DNA of 64,000 bases from Omphiscola glabra (GCA_964017045.1 OZ024807.1:16171941-16235940); one strand, 5' to 3'. Shown: positions 1-12,534, numbered from the stretch's first letter. Notes: generated by a model from the sequence alone, not told the origin. Numbers and translations are program-made.

Positions 1-1076
1 ACACAGTAAAACAGCGGCGTATGCCCCTTCGTAGAGACTGCGTTAACATTGGCGCCGGCTGTTATAAGAGCCTGCACAATATCAACCACCCCGCTGTTTA
101 CTCCCCAGAATAAAGGAGCCTGGCCTCTGGTGTTCCTTGCGTGTAAATCCGCCCCTGCACCGACGAGCTCGCGGACGCACGCGGCACTAACATGTGCCGC
201 AAACATCAAAGGTGTCGTGGCGTCAGTGCTGGGTGTATCGACTTCTGCTCCAGACTGCACCAACAGGCGGACAAATGATGTGTTTCCTCCCCGCGCTGCC
301 CATTTAAGGGCGGTGTCTCCTGTGGCACTCAGTGAGTTCACATTGGCGCCAAAACGGATCAAAGTCTTGGCGCAGTTGAAATGACCCCATTGGGTAGCTG
401 TGATCAGCGCCGTTTTACCGGCGTGGTTTCTCGCGTCGGGATTTGCTCCCGCCTCTAGTAAAGCCCTGACGCAATCGGTGTACCCCTAACGAGCTGCAGT
501 CATTACTGCGGGATCCCATTTCAATACGGGAGCATTCGGATTGCACCCAGCTTTTACCAGCAGCCTGATGCAAGTTTTATGTCCATTTGCGGCGGCATAC
601 GTCAAAGCGTTTCCCCGGCTGGACGCCAGGTTGACATCGGAACCGAGTTGCAGAAGTTGCTCTACTGCGGCCACCCTACCAAACTTGGACGCTACCATTA
701 AAGCAGTTTCACCATGTTTGTTCAGGACATTAATGTCTAACTTGTAGAGACAGGTATCACGTGATGCCCCATCGTTAACTGACACGACTTGAGGATGCTC
801 ATAATTTTGCTCATCCCTTTATTGCTTCCTAGGGGTTGTGTAGTCGATATCCGGGCCTTTGTAGCTAAGCAACTCTGTCTTCAAAGGATCTGGGTTATCT
901 TCTCCAATATAATTGACATACAAGGTTTGACGATGACCATCTGCTTTCTGTGTTACAAAGTCTTGCAATAGCTGGATGTCATCCAGTGCCACGGCTTCAA
1001 AGAAAGTGCACAGGTCTTCACAGCTGCTGCTGAGTTCATGGGTTCTCATGTACTGATGATAGTTGTACTCTGCCAT
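1..1076 (-). pseudogene. Ankyrin-repeat gene, left copy (5' part, two in-frame stops)
   Basis: One continuous frame runs from an ATG at 1076 (good context, AAGATGG) to the left edge. It holds a non-ankyrin N-terminus of about 85 residues (MAEYNYHQYM...) followed by ankyrin units such as HGETALMVASKFGRVAAVE, GNALTYAAANGHKTC and GDTALKWAARGGNT. The frame is broken twice: TAA at 819-821 and TAG at 486-488. The TAG falls where an ankyrin helix expects a residue before GYTDCV. No good intron explains either stop, so this is probably a decaying copy; stop recoding or assembly error remain possible. From about 430 leftwards the encoded protein is nearly identical to the right-edge copy (62027-64000), with a few substitutions over about 140 residues. 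Family role: ankyrin repeats are protein-interaction scaffolds. The 3' part lies outside the window. Confidence 0.8.
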
Positions 1077-1254
1077 CTTCTCGTAGGTGAATTTTTTTTT
1101 AAAAAGTCATCCAAGAGATTTCACATATATATTTAAAACAGGTTGTGTGCGTTCATTCTTCACTTTCTGTGGAAAAGAAAAAAAAATATTGGTGTGAAAT
1201 GGTATAGATATTTTCCAGATAAGTTTTTTTTAAATGCTTGGATCACCACTGCAA

Positions 1255-1390
1255 TTAACGAGCGCCCCCCCCCCCCCATTGGAAAACCATACAATATTAC
1301 ATGTAAAATATATCATTTGGCGCCCCTTTGTGATTAGCGCCCGGGGCATGATGCCCCCCTAACCCTCCCCCCTCGCTACGCGACTGGCCA
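1255..1390 (-). repeat. Degenerate MITE-like remnant
   Basis: Read on the minus strand it begins CAGTCGCGTAGCGAGG and contains GGGGCGCC, resembling the CAGTGGCGTAGC-type ends at 7803 and 39302. A C-run starts at about 1265. No clear target-site duplication is visible. Confidence 0.35.
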
Positions 1391-3200
1391 CCCCCCACCC
1401 TCTCGCCCTGGGATTCACCTATGATCTTAACAATGTCTACGAGACTACGGAATCAAAAGTACATTCAGTGCAGAGATAAAGGCAGCAACCAATCTATAAA
1501 TTTCGGATATCTGTACAAAATGCATTTTCTATGCCGCTGTTCATTCGTGTGCAATAGACTTGGTCATTCCGTCAAAGTTTTAGATTACGAAAGTGTTTTC
1601 ATTTTTCTCGCTGTATACTATTCTATACGGTACTTTCAAAAAAAAAAAATGAAATCTTTATTTATTTATAAAAATATTATGTTTGCGACTTCATTTTCCT
1701 TATCCTATTTGTCCATAATTTTCGGACACAAATCCGCATTTTAAATTAACGAGAAAGAGTAGCAATCACAAATTTAAAGATCAATGTGTAAAAGTAACAT
1801 ATAGCCATAAAGTAACCAGCACATAAATAAAGAAACATGTTTGAACGTAACCATACAACTGTAAAGTAGCCATCACATAAGACAAGTCAATTTTTTTTTA
1901 ATTAGACACGTAGACACGTGACATAGACTAAACGTCACATTAGTAAAGATCCGTTGTCATTCTCCATACATCTCTTTCACTTCCGCCGCTTGTGCGACGA
2001 AATGAATGGTATTCAATAAACCTTGCATCTATACAAACCATTCATTATGACTCGTAGGGGGTATTTTTGTGGAAGAGGCCCCCATGGGGGTTCATTAACT
2101 TTGCTTATCTTTAGAATACACCAGACGGATTTGTTTTGTTATTGTTTGGTGTTATTTTTTTAATATTTTTTTTTACATTTTTAGGCCGTCTTTTTTAAAA
2201 TTATTATCAATAACAGATGTGGGGCTACTTGTGTAAAGGTAATAAGGAAGGTTTTCCGGAATGATTCAAGGTTTTATCAAAGGAACCAGAATAAAGTGCA
2301 ACCACTTGTATAGTTACATACTTTTGTTGTGTCAGCAGATTTTCTTATGAATAAATGAAGTTGAATTTGCTTTCAACATTGCGCAAAATTAAGTAAGTCA
2401 GAAAAACGCATTTTTAAATCTTTTTTAAGCTTTATAACTTTTTTAATGGTATTGGGCTTTAAATGTGTTCAGCTTTGAGCAAGTACACCAAATGTGGGAC
2501 GTCCAGGATTATTAGTTTAGTAGTTATGGTTCCACAAGAAATGGACGATTTAACAAAATGAAAAGTAGCCAATTTCGTATCGATTTTTATCAAATTTCAA
2601 AACTTCTTAACTTTTTAAAATTTATTAAGCTATTGCAATAAACCAGGTATCAAAAATATTCTTTTAAAACGTTCTATCAAGTGAGTGTCCTTTTAAAATA
2701 CTCATGATTTTAAAATGAATTTTGGTTTGGACTACATACATGGAGAGGCAACGTTACAGGCGAGTCTCAGTCCTACGTAGTAGGTTGTACAACCTGCCAC
2801 CCTGGACTCTCCATAAGTCAAGTACGTACGCGTACGGCACAACCAGGCAGTAATTGGAGTTTGTTCCCCATGTGTCAGCCGGGACCATCAAAGGCGATTA
2901 GTTCTACGCACCCCCATTCTCGCCGATGGATAAGTGTGGGTTGACGTGTAAAATACAATTTGATGACCATATCCATGTCATGCATTTGGCACAGTGCACA
3001 GTTCGGCTTTCTACTACTGATACTTCAGTTCAATGTCAAGAATTGTTGAAATCTGTTATTTTTAATTTTCTTTTGTTTAAACTGTTTCGTAACAATTAAA
3101 TTATTATAGTATCATTTTCAACACTTCTCCCTTTAGACATAAGCCTCCCCCCACCCACCCTTTTCAGCTGAGCTACTTCCCCCTTAGTATTCCCCACAGC
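1391..3200. other. Gene-free AT-rich stretch
   Basis: No coding region or recognisable element is seen. There are poly-A and poly-T runs and short open frames without protein character. A GC-richer patch at about 2740-2940 may be an old repeat. Confidence 0.4.
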
Positions 3201-3234
3201 ACTCTGTCAAGGTGTTAGAATCCCCGAGAGCCTC
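3201..3234 (+). repeat. Left target-site duplication of the LINE
   Basis: This 34-bp segment beginning actctgtcaaggtgttag is repeated at 6591-6624 with a single mismatch (position 14). Similarity ends sharply on both sides, which is what a target-site duplication predicts. Confidence 0.7.
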
Positions 3235-3539
3235 GTGTGGAGTTTCTGATCTCCCATCAAGCGCCTCCCCAGGTGGCGGATAGGGGAATGCCCACCAGAT
3301 ATGGTAGGTACTGGGGAAATCAAATACCCAGGGTGGACCAAAATCAGAGCCTGCTGCCTTGCAGGGAGTGGACGAAACCACAAAGGCTAGGGTACCCTTC
3401 CCAAAATTAAGGGCAGCTCTCCGGAGAGTTGCGAGGGGCATCCCCCCAGACGGTTGTGCGCAGGGCTAACAACTCTGCTGCGTAAAAACTCTTTGTTACA
3501 AAAACGCAGACAAGAGCAACAAAGGACTTTACGGAATGC

Positions 3540-4439
3540 ATGACGCCAAGTAGTGAAAGCCAGAATCTGGAAACTACTAGGCCGACGACCATCATCTCCA
3601 CCAGGACCACCACCGCCATTGGAACATGGAATGTACGCACCATGTATGAGACAGGAAAGACTGTACAAGTAGCCGCTGAGATGAGGAACTATAACCTCGC
3701 CATACTAGGAATCAGCGAGGCAAGATGGATCGGGTGCGGACAGAAGAGACTAGCCTCAGGAGAGATGCTGTTATTCTCAGGGCACGAGAGTGACGATGCA
3801 CCACACACTCTGGGCGTGGCCCTGATGATATCCAAGGCAGCCCAAGGAGCACTCATTGGATGGGAGGCGCATGGGCCTAGAATACTCACAGCAACCTTTC
3901 GGACCAAAAAACACAGAATCAATTTGGATGTTATCCAGTGCTACGCATCAACAAACGAAAGTGAGGAGGAAGACAAAGATGAATTCTATAACAGATTGCT
4001 TACCATTACCCAGGGTCGCCCTAGGCGAAACATTGTCATCCTCATAGGAGATCTCAATGCCAAGATCGGCGGTGACAACACGGGCTATGAAGAAGCCATT
4101 GGGCGACAGGGGATAGGAGAAATGAATGATAACGGAGAAAGATTTGCCGACCTATGTGCCACAACAAATCTAGTCATAGGCGGGAGCTTATTCCAACACA
4201 GGAGGATACACAAGGCCACATGGGTTTCACCGGACCTCCAAACGATGAACCAAATAGATCATGTGTGTATTGGAAAAAAATTCAGGCGATCTCTCCAAGC
4301 TGTATGTGTCAGAAGAGGAGCTGACGTTGCCTCAGACCACCATCTTCTAGTGGCCCGGCTGAGACTAAAACTGAAAAGGCACTACACTGAGCAGACATCA
4401 TATAGGTTGCGCTACAACACCCCCCCTCTTGAAAGATAA
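3540..4439 (+). CDS. LINE endonuclease (APE-like) domain
   Basis: 299 codons in this frame. Motifs of the exonuclease-endonuclease-phosphatase fold are visible: TWNVRTM (residues 29-35), ISEARW with the metal-binding Glu, [17 protein letters not shown] and the terminal SDHH (residues 265-268). It nicks target DNA to prime reverse transcription. Proteins of this type are often annotated as craniofacial development protein 2-like. The frame ends at TAA 4437-4439 directly after a run of C. One base fewer or more there would join it to the RT frame ([10 protein letters not shown]), so the two were most likely one open reading frame of about 1000 codons. The first Met at 3540 may not be the original start. 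Confidence 0.85.
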   Translation: MTPSSESQNLETTRPTTIISTRTTTAIGTWNVRTMYETGKTVQVAAEMRNYNLAILGISEARWIGCGQKRLASGEMLLFSGHESDDAPHTLGVALMISKAAQGALIGWEAHGPRILTATFRTKKHRINLDVIQCYASTNESEEEDKDEFYNRLLTITQGRPRRNIVILIGDLNAKIGGDNTGYEEAIGRQGIGEMNDNGERFADLCATTNLVIGGSLFQHRRIHKATWVSPDLQTMNQIDHVCIGKKFRRSLQAVCVRRGADVASDHHLLVARLRLKLKRHYTEQTSYRLRYNTPPLER

Positions 4440-6546
4440 GGCCAAACAGGAAGAGTTCAGGATCACTCTGTCCAACAAGTTCCAAGTCCTACAGGAACTG
4501 CTAGGAGACGAGACGATCGATGGAAAGTGGCAGGGAGTAAAGAAAGCAGTCAAATCAACATGTCAGGAAGTGTTGGGAAACAAGAAACATACACACAAAG
4601 AATGGATAACAGCAGATACATTGAAAGTGATAGAAGAGAGAAAAGGGAAGAATGCAGAAATTAACAACAGCCGTACACGAGCGCAGAAAGTTAGGTTCCA
4701 AAAGGAGTACTCAGAGGCAAATAAGAAAGTAAAGAAAAGCGCTACGAGGGACAAAAGGAACTTTGTAGACATGCTTGCCAAAGAAGCAGAAGAAGCAGCC
4801 TACCAAGGAAATATGCGGGAATTGTTCGCTACCATCAAGAAGTTGTCTGGAAAGTTCAGGAAGCCAGAGAGACCAATGAAGGACAAAGATGGTAAGAGCA
4901 TACCAAATGAGGAGCAACAGAGAGCCAGATGGAAAGAACACTTTGAGGAACTTCTAAACAGGCCAGAGCCAAGTAACCCACCAGATATTCAGCCAGCTGA
5001 CAGTGACCTGGCTATTGACTGCAACGCACCCACCAAAGAAGAGATCCGTATTGCCATCAAACAACTTAAAAATGGCAAGGCTGCAGGACCGGATGGCATC
5101 CCAGCAGAGGCACTGAAGGCTGGCGTGCACACCAGTGTAGATATGCTTCACCCACTGTTCTTGAAGATCTGGGAGGAGGAACAGGTACCTTCGGAGTGGA
5201 ATGAAGGATATCTCATTAAAATCCCCAAAAAGGGGGACTTAAGCTCCTGCTCCAACTATAGAGGGATCACCTTACTGTCCATCCCAGGCAAGGTTTTCAA
5301 CCGCGTAGTACTCAACAGAATGAAAGAAACTGTTGACCCCCTGCTGCGGGACCAACAGGCTGGCTTCCGGACCAACAGATCCTGTACTGACCAAATTGCA
5401 ACACTGCGCATCATCCTAGAGCAATCCCTGGAATGGAACTCACCCCTCTACATCAACTTCGTTGACTACGAGAAAGCCTTTGACAGTGTGGATAGGCAAA
5501 CTCTCTGGAGACTGTTGAGACATTATGGAGTCCCGCGGAAAATCACGGACTTGATCAGAAACTCTTACGAGAGGATGACCTGCCGAGTGGTCCACGGACA
5601 ACAGGTGACGGATGCTTTCCAGTTGAAGACCGGTGTGAGGCAAGGATGTTTGCTTTCGCCTTTCCTGTTCCTATTGGCCATTGACTGGGTGATGAAAACT
5701 TCCACACAGCAGAAGCGGAATGGTATTCAATGGACCTTGTGGGACCAGCTTGATGACCTCGATTTTGCTGACGATCTTGCCCTTCTCTCCCATACCCAAC
5801 AACAGATGCAGGAGAAGACCAGAAATATTGCAGACACTTCTGCACGTATTGGTCTTAATATTCACAAGGGGAAGAGCAAGGTCCTCAAGGTCAATGCCGC
5901 TACCAATACAGCACCCATCAGGCTCAAAGAGGAAGCGCTCGAAGAGGTAGAGAGCTATGTCTACCTTGGCAGCATCGTGGACAAGCAAGGTGGGACAGAT
6001 GCTGACATCAAAATAAGGGTAGGAAAGGCACGGGCAGCCTTCCAACAACTAAAAAATTTATGGGCCTCCAAACACCTAAATACCAAACTGAAGATCACAA
6101 CCTTCAACACAATGGTGAAACCGGTTCTACTGTATGGTGCAGAAACATGGAGAATCACTGCTGGGAATATGAAGAGAATCCAGTCCTTCATCAATAACTG
6201 CTTAAGAAGGATTCTCGGGATTCATTGGCCCGACAGAATCAGCAACCAGAAACTGTGGCAGCGGACAAAGCAAGAACCTGTAGAACAAGAGATCCTCCAG
6301 AGAAGATGGAGATGGATTGGCCATACGCTCAGGAAACCTGCCTCCAGCATAACTAGACAAGCCTTGAATTGGAACCCTCAAGGAAAACGGAAAAGAGGCA
6401 GGCCTAGGAACACTTGGCGCCGTGAAGTGGAGGCGGATACCAAGAAACTTGGCCACACTTGTGGGGGGCTGGAGAGATTGGCTCAGGATCGTGATGCCTG
6501 GAGGGCTCTTGTAGGCGGCCTATGTCCTAATCACAGACGTCGATGA
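4429..6546 (+). CDS. LINE reverse transcriptase domain
   Basis: About 705 codons without a stop. RT motifs in order: [15 protein letters not shown] (finger region), [31 protein letters not shown] (first catalytic Asp), [13 protein letters not shown], and [11 protein letters not shown] with the catalytic FADD. The C-terminus [25 protein letters not shown] and [15 protein letters not shown] matches RTE-type tails. The first codon here is TTG, so translation really depends on the upstream endonuclease frame, from which it is shifted by one base. It overlaps that frame by 11 bases. All catalytic residues are present. The region after 6546 is only about 44 bases before the target-site duplication. 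Confidence 0.9.
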   Translation: MKDKAKQEEFRITLSNKFQVLQELLGDETIDGKWQGVKKAVKSTCQEVLGNKKHTHKEWITADTLKVIEERKGKNAEINNSRTRAQKVRFQKEYSEANKKVKKSATRDKRNFVDMLAKEAEEAAYQGNMRELFATIKKLSGKFRKPERPMKDKDGKSIPNEEQQRARWKEHFEELLNRPEPSNPPDIQPADSDLAIDCNAPTKEEIRIAIKQLKNGKAAGPDGIPAEALKAGVHTSVDMLHPLFLKIWEEEQVPSEWNEGYLIKIPKKGDLSSCSNYRGITLLSIPGKVFNRVVLNRMKETVDPLLRDQQAGFRTNRSCTDQIATLRIILEQSLEWNSPLYINFVDYEKAFDSVDRQTLWRLLRHYGVPRKITDLIRNSYERMTCRVVHGQQVTDAFQLKTGVRQGCLLSPFLFLLAIDWVMKTSTQQKRNGIQWTLWDQLDDLDFADDLALLSHTQQQMQEKTRNIADTSARIGLNIHKGKSKVLKVNAATNTAPIRLKEEALEEVESYVYLGSIVDKQGGTDADIKIRVGKARAAFQQLKNLWASKHLNTKLKITTFNTMVKPVLLYGAETWRITAGNMKRIQSFINNCLRRILGIHWPDRISNQKLWQRTKQEPVEQEILQRRWRWIGHTLRKPASSITRQALNWNPQGKRKRGRPRNTWRREVEADTKKLGHTCGGLERLAQDRDAWRALVGGLCPNHRRR

Positions 6547-6590
6547 AGATCGGCTGCTGTTCCTCGAGGACGAAAAGGCGAAAGATGAAG

Positions 6591-6624
6591 ACTCTGTCAA
6601 GGTTTTAGAATCCCCGAGAGCCTC
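6591..6624 (+). repeat. Right target-site duplication of the LINE
   Basis: Second copy of the 34-bp repeat at 3201-3234. It follows the LINE 3' end directly. Confidence 0.7.
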
Positions 6625-6923
6625 TTTTGTGCCAGGCGAACTATAAGCGTAGGGATACCAAAGGCAAAAGGTAGTAGTGCGCAGGTGGTCAGTAGAGCAG
6701 GGGAGGGCGAGTGGGTAGGACGCTAACCGTATCAGTGTTATTGTTAGTTTGTGTTAGTAGTGTTACCAGAGGGACATTTGGCGTGTGTGCTTGTTTGGCT
6801 AAGCTTGTTAGCGGAAACCACATTACTAGGGGAGAACTTTTTAGCTCAGAGTGTAGTGGAAGAAAAGTTTAGAACTAACAAATGCAAAGAGCTTTGTGTC
6901 AAGTGTTTGTGTAGTTCGGGTAG

Positions 6924-7061
6924 TCTGTGTTCCAAATACCCCTAGTCCTAGACAATACTCTGTGTTCCAAATACCCCTAGTCCTAGACAATACTCTGTGT
7001 TCCAAATACCCCTAGTCCTAGACAATACTCTGTGTTCCAAATACCCCTAGTCCTAGACAAC
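6924..7061 (+). repeat. 35-bp minisatellite, 4 copies
   Basis: Units starting at 6924, 6959, 6994 and 7029, with core tccaaatacccctagtccta. Copies are essentially identical, so the expansion is recent. Confidence 0.9.
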
Positions 7062-7149
7062 TTACACACGCGAATAAATTCACGACACACTCCAATTTAA
7101 CCCCCTCAAACATATTCTGGTCAGCTGCGTCGCAAGGAGGCGAGGGAGC

Positions 7150-7192
7150 TTTCCGCCCGGGGCGCCAAAATGCCTCACTACGCCACTGCCTC
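7150..7192 (-). repeat. MITE end remnant
   Basis: The minus strand reads GGCAGTGGCGTAGTGAGG then GGCGCC, one end of the same family as the elements at 7803 and 39302. No partner end was found. Confidence 0.4.
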
Positions 7193-7802
7193 TGGTCAAG
7201 GGTTTCTTGTCTATTGGCCTATTCTAGAGAAAAATCAGGTTTACCGCTGTACTGTAGGTGGACTGTATTGAAGTGTGCAATGGAAAATAGAGAAAATCAG
7301 GTTTACCGCTGGACTGTGTTAAAATATGCAATGGAAAATAGAGACAAAAATGCAAACAAAATAGATGAGAAATATAAATGTGCACACGTCTTTTAAAGCC
7401 GTTTATGTGAGACGATGTGTCTTATGCTAAAGAATACAAGTCTAATGACCGACGTGGTCGTGGTTCATTCTTATTTTGTACAGTAACCAAAAAATAAAAA
7501 AAAAGAACAACAAAACAGCACGACAATTTCCGAACCTATTAAATATTTTGTGGAATTTCAATCAGCTGGTTAAACAACGAACCTTACAACGTTTGGACAT
7601 GGAAACAATTGAGCTCTTCGCTTCTGTAACCTCCATAAATACCTTGCTTACACGAGACATGAACGGTGCTTTGCAATTACTTTGATTGACATGCAGTAGG
7701 TAATGGGTTTTTACAACCAGCACAAGACTAAAATATGTTTTGTTAGTTGTCTTCCCCCCCCCCTTTCCCCACACCCAGTAACTCCATGCGCAGTGTCCAA
7801 TG

Positions 7803-7956
7803 CAGTGGCGTAGCTAGGGTTGGTGCCACCCGATGTTGTCACTTCTACAAAAAAATGTATGTAGATGGACGGAAATGTCGCTGGTCCATATAAGGGAACA
7901 ACGTGCCACCCGGGGCGGACCGCCCCCTCCACTCCCCTTCCTATGTCATGTCTCTT
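7803..7956 (+). mobile_element. Small MITE, 8-bp TSD family
   Basis: Begins CAGTGGCGTAGCTAGGG. The far end (about 7940-7956) is a degenerate inverted copy. It is flanked by gtccaatg (7795-7802) and gtccaatt (7957-7964), a 7/8 match consistent with an 8-bp target-site duplication. That length suggests hAT or P superfamily (family knowledge). No coding capacity. Confidence 0.6.
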
Positions 7957-8033
7957 GTCCAATTGCATTGACCGCTCTTTGTATTATTTAAAACCGATTA
8001 AGCTTTGGACTTTGGAAATTACATTGAATTTTT

Positions 8034-8393
8034 AATGAAAGTGAATTATCATACAAGTGAATTTATCATGAAAGTGAATCATCATACAAGTGAATTTATC
8101 CTGAAAGTGAATCATCATACAAGTGAATTTATCATGAAAGTGAATCATCATACAAGTGAATTTATCATGAAAGTGAATCATCATACAAGTGAATTTATCA
8201 TGAAAGTGAATCTTCATACAAGTGAATATATCATGAAAGTGAATCATCATACAAGTGAATTTATCATGAAAGTGAATCATCATACAAGTGAATATATCAT
8301 GAAAGTGAATCATCATACAAGTGAATTTATCATGAAAGTGAATCATCATACAAGTGAATATATCATGAAAGTGAATCATCATACAAGTGAATT
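8034..8393. repeat. 33-bp minisatellite, about 11 copies, open on both strands
   Basis: Unit core gaatcatcatacaagtga. As 33 is a multiple of three, frames stay open: the plus strand reads 11-residue units (EFIMKVNHHTS), the minus strand MMIHFHDKFTC. No splice or homology support for a gene, so treated as non-coding. Confidence 0.9.
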
Positions 8394-8519
8394 TCTAGCT
8401 TTTGATCCGAATTTTCAAACGCAAACAACAGAGCTCTTTAAAGCAGAATTTAATTTACAATATCCTCTGAACGAACATGTATGGTCACAATGCGGCCAAT
8501 TTGGTCTTTAATTTAATTT

Positions 8520-9404
8520 AAAGTTCACAATAATGCCCAAGAGACTAAATTCATTGTCGACACTAAGCTACAAAGTCACTGCCTAGGTGTTGTGTCTAGC
8601 CAGACCAAGCTAGCGAATCACAACATTACAACTGCTAAGGCTGACAAAAGACGTGTTCCATTTGTTTACAATTTACATCCATCCGGACCATCCAATATAT
8701 TATTCTCTTGACCGTCTTGACTTAAGTGATGCGCAGCATAACAAATGGACCAGTGTTACAAGTTACATTGGATTTAAAAAAAATAATTTTAAACTACTTA
8801 CCCAACAGTAGCATTATAGACCTTGATACGCTGTGTTACCCTCCTGGTTCAGCTGTTCCACATTGTAGTGTTTGAAGCCGGTTAAGACTTCACTGTGATT
8901 ACTCGCGACAGGGGCGAATGATATAGACATAGAGGCCACATCATGTACCAAACTGGACTTGACCTACTTACGAGCACACAATGGAAAAAAGAGGGGCGGG
9001 CTGAGAAGAGCGAGAAAAAATGGGGGGGGGGGGCTTAATCCTTATTAGTTTGTTCAGGTAGCGTTTGATTTCTGGTCATCAACACACCCGAGTTGGGAAT
9101 ATTGATACACGATAATTAATATTACAATTATGGATAAGACCACTAATAATAATAGTATTACTAATAATAATTTTCAATAATTAGATACGACCGTATTTTA
9201 ATTTAATTTTTTTTTATTATTAAAAAAGATGGCCCGTGTGAATATCCTAATTCAACAGTTTCCAATATGTGCTAATCGTGCCCTTCTCATGGTCTCCATG
9301 GCCGCTGTAGGATACAAAATAACACAATTTTCTAGTTTGACAGGGTATGCCTAATAAGGAGTCCCTACAGATATGAATTCATCAATAAAATTAAACAACC
9401 CTTT
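8520..9404. other. Gene-free stretch
   Basis: No coding region or named element was recognised. A G-run lies at about 9020-9031. Confidence 0.35.
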
Positions 9405-9840
9405 AAAAAAACAAGTTTTTCGTATAAATCCTTTATGTGCATATTTTGCGTTTATGTAATAGTAGGGGATTTATCATTTGTGTGATTGTAGCAACTGAAT
9501 TTTTGTATGGAAATGGTTTTTATCCAACTTAGTGCATGTAAAAACTAATACAAAGACTAAAGATATATTTAAACCCAAATACGTCACAAATACAAAGTAC
9601 ACAGCAATAGCTACACAATTAATCTCCACACATAAACACGCATTTAATTTTCATTCATCTTCCCCTTAAATCAGGAAAACATTATTTTGGAGGATGGGGT
9701 GGGGCTGAACATTTGAAGTAATGTGTTGTCATCGGCAACGAGTCCATGCGTGACGTTTCAGACTGATAGGATGACAGAAAGTGGGTCATTTAGCCGTCCG
9801 ACGATTTTGCCACAAACATACGGACGAAAGAGAATTTAAT
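9405..9840 (+). repeat. Dispersed repeat, copy 1
   Basis: Shares about 400 bases in the same orientation with 52620-53055. Shared blocks include tttttcgtataaat, cttagtgcatgtaaaa, aacccaaatacgtcac and tgtgttgtcatcg. Family unknown; no coding capacity, so probably a non-autonomous element. Confidence 0.7.
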
Positions 9841-10440
9841 ATAAAAAAAATTAAAATATTTTAAAATTTTTGTTAAAAGACTCTCTTTAGAAGACGCGAA
9901 ATGAATTTTAAGAAAACAAATTTCTACGATTTAGTGCTCTTAAACTTGTCTTTAAAAGGTTATAGATTTTTATTTATTTTTCTTTTCCTGTAAATGTTTT
10001 ATAGAATCAAAAGTTGTATAGGTAAATTATTGACCAAATATTTTTTTTAAACACTAAGGGAACATGTTCAAAAAATTATTTGCTTAAAAAAAACGAGTTA
10101 TGAATGTTTAAACATAAAATTTAATTGTGTTAATTCATTAGTCTGGTGCGATGACAATCCGATAGTAGTATAGCTACGCCCCGTTTGTAGTAAACATAAA
10201 CACACCAACCAGCAAGTCATGTGATGTGAGTCTTGGTTCACGAAAATGAAGCACATAAAGTTAACCCAATTGGGATATAACGATGAGATGATTTTAGTTT
10301 TTCCTGCTATTGTTAAAATTAAACTATTAAACGTTAATCAATTTAAAGATTTGCTTTGATGCAATCTAAAAAATTTACTTGAAAATAGCTGGACTAAATC
10401 ATTTATAAACGAATCGGCCTTTGAAGGTTAAATATAAATA

Positions 10441-10444
<4 letters not shown>

Positions 10445-10486
<42 letters not shown>
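10445..10486. repeat. (AT)n microsatellite
   Basis: About 21 uninterrupted AT dinucleotides. Similar shorter AT tracts occur near 25770, 30444, 35479 and 55383. Confidence 0.95.
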
Positions 10487-10490
<4 letters not shown>

Positions 10491-11089
10491 TAGCCAATAT
10501 ATCCGGCTTCGCACGTTTTCTATTCAGAAAAAATCTATAGCAGTTACCTAAATTATTGAACTTGAAAGAAACACTTCGGTAGAGTACAAATTGAATTAAA
10601 AATCTTCTCCTATAAAAAGCCAAATTTATAATAGCTTGTGTAAACATTGAATTTTGACCATAAAATGCAGTTAATACACACGCTGAGCACAGCCAAACAC
10701 CACGATTTAAAGGCAAATACAACTTTGAAAAAAAAATTCTTATGGAAAAAGTTATTCACGAATACCAAAGCTATGGACGTTTATCAATTAAAATAGAATG
10801 GGATCCCCGACAGTAAACTATCCAAAGCGAGGCATTGTGAAAGTTATTCAGATATTTTCGTACTATTTTTGTGATATATTGATACATACATATATTTATT
10901 TATTTACTCAGCTCAGTGTATACACGCTTGTTTTATTTCCTTAATTTAAAAGAGAGACACATATGATTTTATACTTAGTAAGTAATGTTTTAAAATATTT
11001 TTTTTAAAAATCAAGCAAGAATATTCAAAATGAATTGAACATAACCTAATAGGCGAGAATGTAGGACAGGATTGACAAGCCAATACTTT

Positions 11090-11205
11090 TCCTCATGTTG
11101 TAATAACCCCCAAAAATAATTTTAGTAGATCCTTCGTAAACATGTGTAAGTGTCGTTCGACCCCCGAAAATGGTTGGGAACCAAAGGTTGAGAACCACTG
11201 CTTTA
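11090..11205 (-). mobile_element. hAT-type MITE relic
   Basis: Contains taataacccccaaaaataa and gttcgacccc, and ends ggttgagaaccactg. On the minus strand this is CAGTGGTTCTCAACC, the classic end of Charlie-like hAT elements. Only one end is recognisable. Confidence 0.6.
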
Positions 11206-12534
11206 TGGCCTCAATAGGTATTTTTAATGCAACAACAAAAAACATAAGCTGCCCTTTTCCACCGTCGCGGTTAAAATTTTTTAATAAAATATATTTTATA
11301 CATTTCTATTCTGCTCTAAATAAAATCTTACGTGCGTATCGACCTTCTTTGACACTGGGCTGTGTTACGTCTGTGGATTAGAAAATTATCTTCAATATTC
11401 TTTTGCTCTTGATGTTTATTATTTTTTAAATATCATTCTACAATTCCCAATGGCTCATGCTGTCCTGCAGCGAATGGTAGGTATTGCCCTGAACATGTGT
11501 TGTTAAAATGCTTAAACTTTCAACATTTTTTTAGTCCCGTGGTTGCCAAAGTGTGCGCTGCTCTACCCCTGGGAGACGCGGCTTCATCACAGGAAACTGT
11601 GGATTCAGCAAGGGCGCAAGAACTTGAAAACCATCTGGGGTCAAACTCTGGTCCAATCCATGCATTCCAATATTAACAAAAATGTCTGTAGAAGACATCA
11701 ATTTATGGCGATTCCATTCGTAAAAGTGTGATTTCACCACATTTCAAGCTTAGTAAGGTACAATAAATAGCATGTCCTAGTATAAGGCTAAGCACATTCA
11801 CCACATCCTGAATAATGATTCCCTTGTGTCATAGATGAGATGGTGGTGTGATGTATGGCCCGCCGCGTAACAAGTAGTATTAGTGTTGTTTAATGCGGGG
11901 CTGCTCCTGTCTGAGATAGTTCAGTATCCAGACGTTGAGGAATACGACGAAGACAACACAGGCGTCAATGAGTGCCTAAGATATTCATAATTAACAATTA
12001 TAAACAAGAGAATGTATTGATAGACCCACTATAGTCGAGTAATGTTTTTTTTTCAGCTGTTGACTCAGAAATTAGGTCATAGTCTGCAATTAACCGGAGT
12101 CGCTGACTCAGAATAAAGGTCATCGTCTGCAAATACCCGGCTTCGCTGGCTCAGAATATGGGTCATGAGTCGGTTAACAGAGACCAATTACAAAAATCGC
12201 TTTCAAAAAGTAACCCGTTTTAATAATTAGCCCCCATTGCATTAAATACTTTTCGAAAGGCCTTCGTTTCAGAGTTAACCATGCACTTTAACGTTGATTG
12301 GGTGAACAAAAGATTTTGAATGATCTAACTAAGACCAAAAGTTTACTTTGGGGAAAAAGCGGAGTATATTGACTAAAATATAAAATTGTATGCTTACTTC
12401 GATGTGTTTAGTTAATTGGCGACATTAAGGAATGTAAATTTGTGATATTACTCCATCTGTAGAAGAAAGTTACTTGAGCACGTATTGTTAACTTTGATCA
12501 CTGGTTCTCAGTTTGGGTGCTGAGTGACGCAGTC

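Larger units (their letters stand above)
3235..6590 (+). mobile_element. Near-full-length RTE-like non-LTR retrotransposon
   Basis: A 3.36-kb element bounded by a 34-bp direct repeat. It has a short 5' leader (3235-3539), an apurinic-type endonuclease frame (3540-4439), a reverse-transcriptase frame (4429-6546) and a very short 3' tail ending in gatgaag. The endonuclease plus RT order, small size and short 3' end fit the RTE clade; the clade call is from family knowledge. Only one lesion is obvious, a frameshift at a C-run near 4420-4426, and the duplications match at 33 of 34 bases, so insertion was fairly recent. Confidence 0.8.
9841..12530. other. Gene-free AT-rich stretch
   Basis: Contains an (AT)n microsatellite and one hAT-type relic (listed separately). 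Nothing else recognised. Confidence 0.35.
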
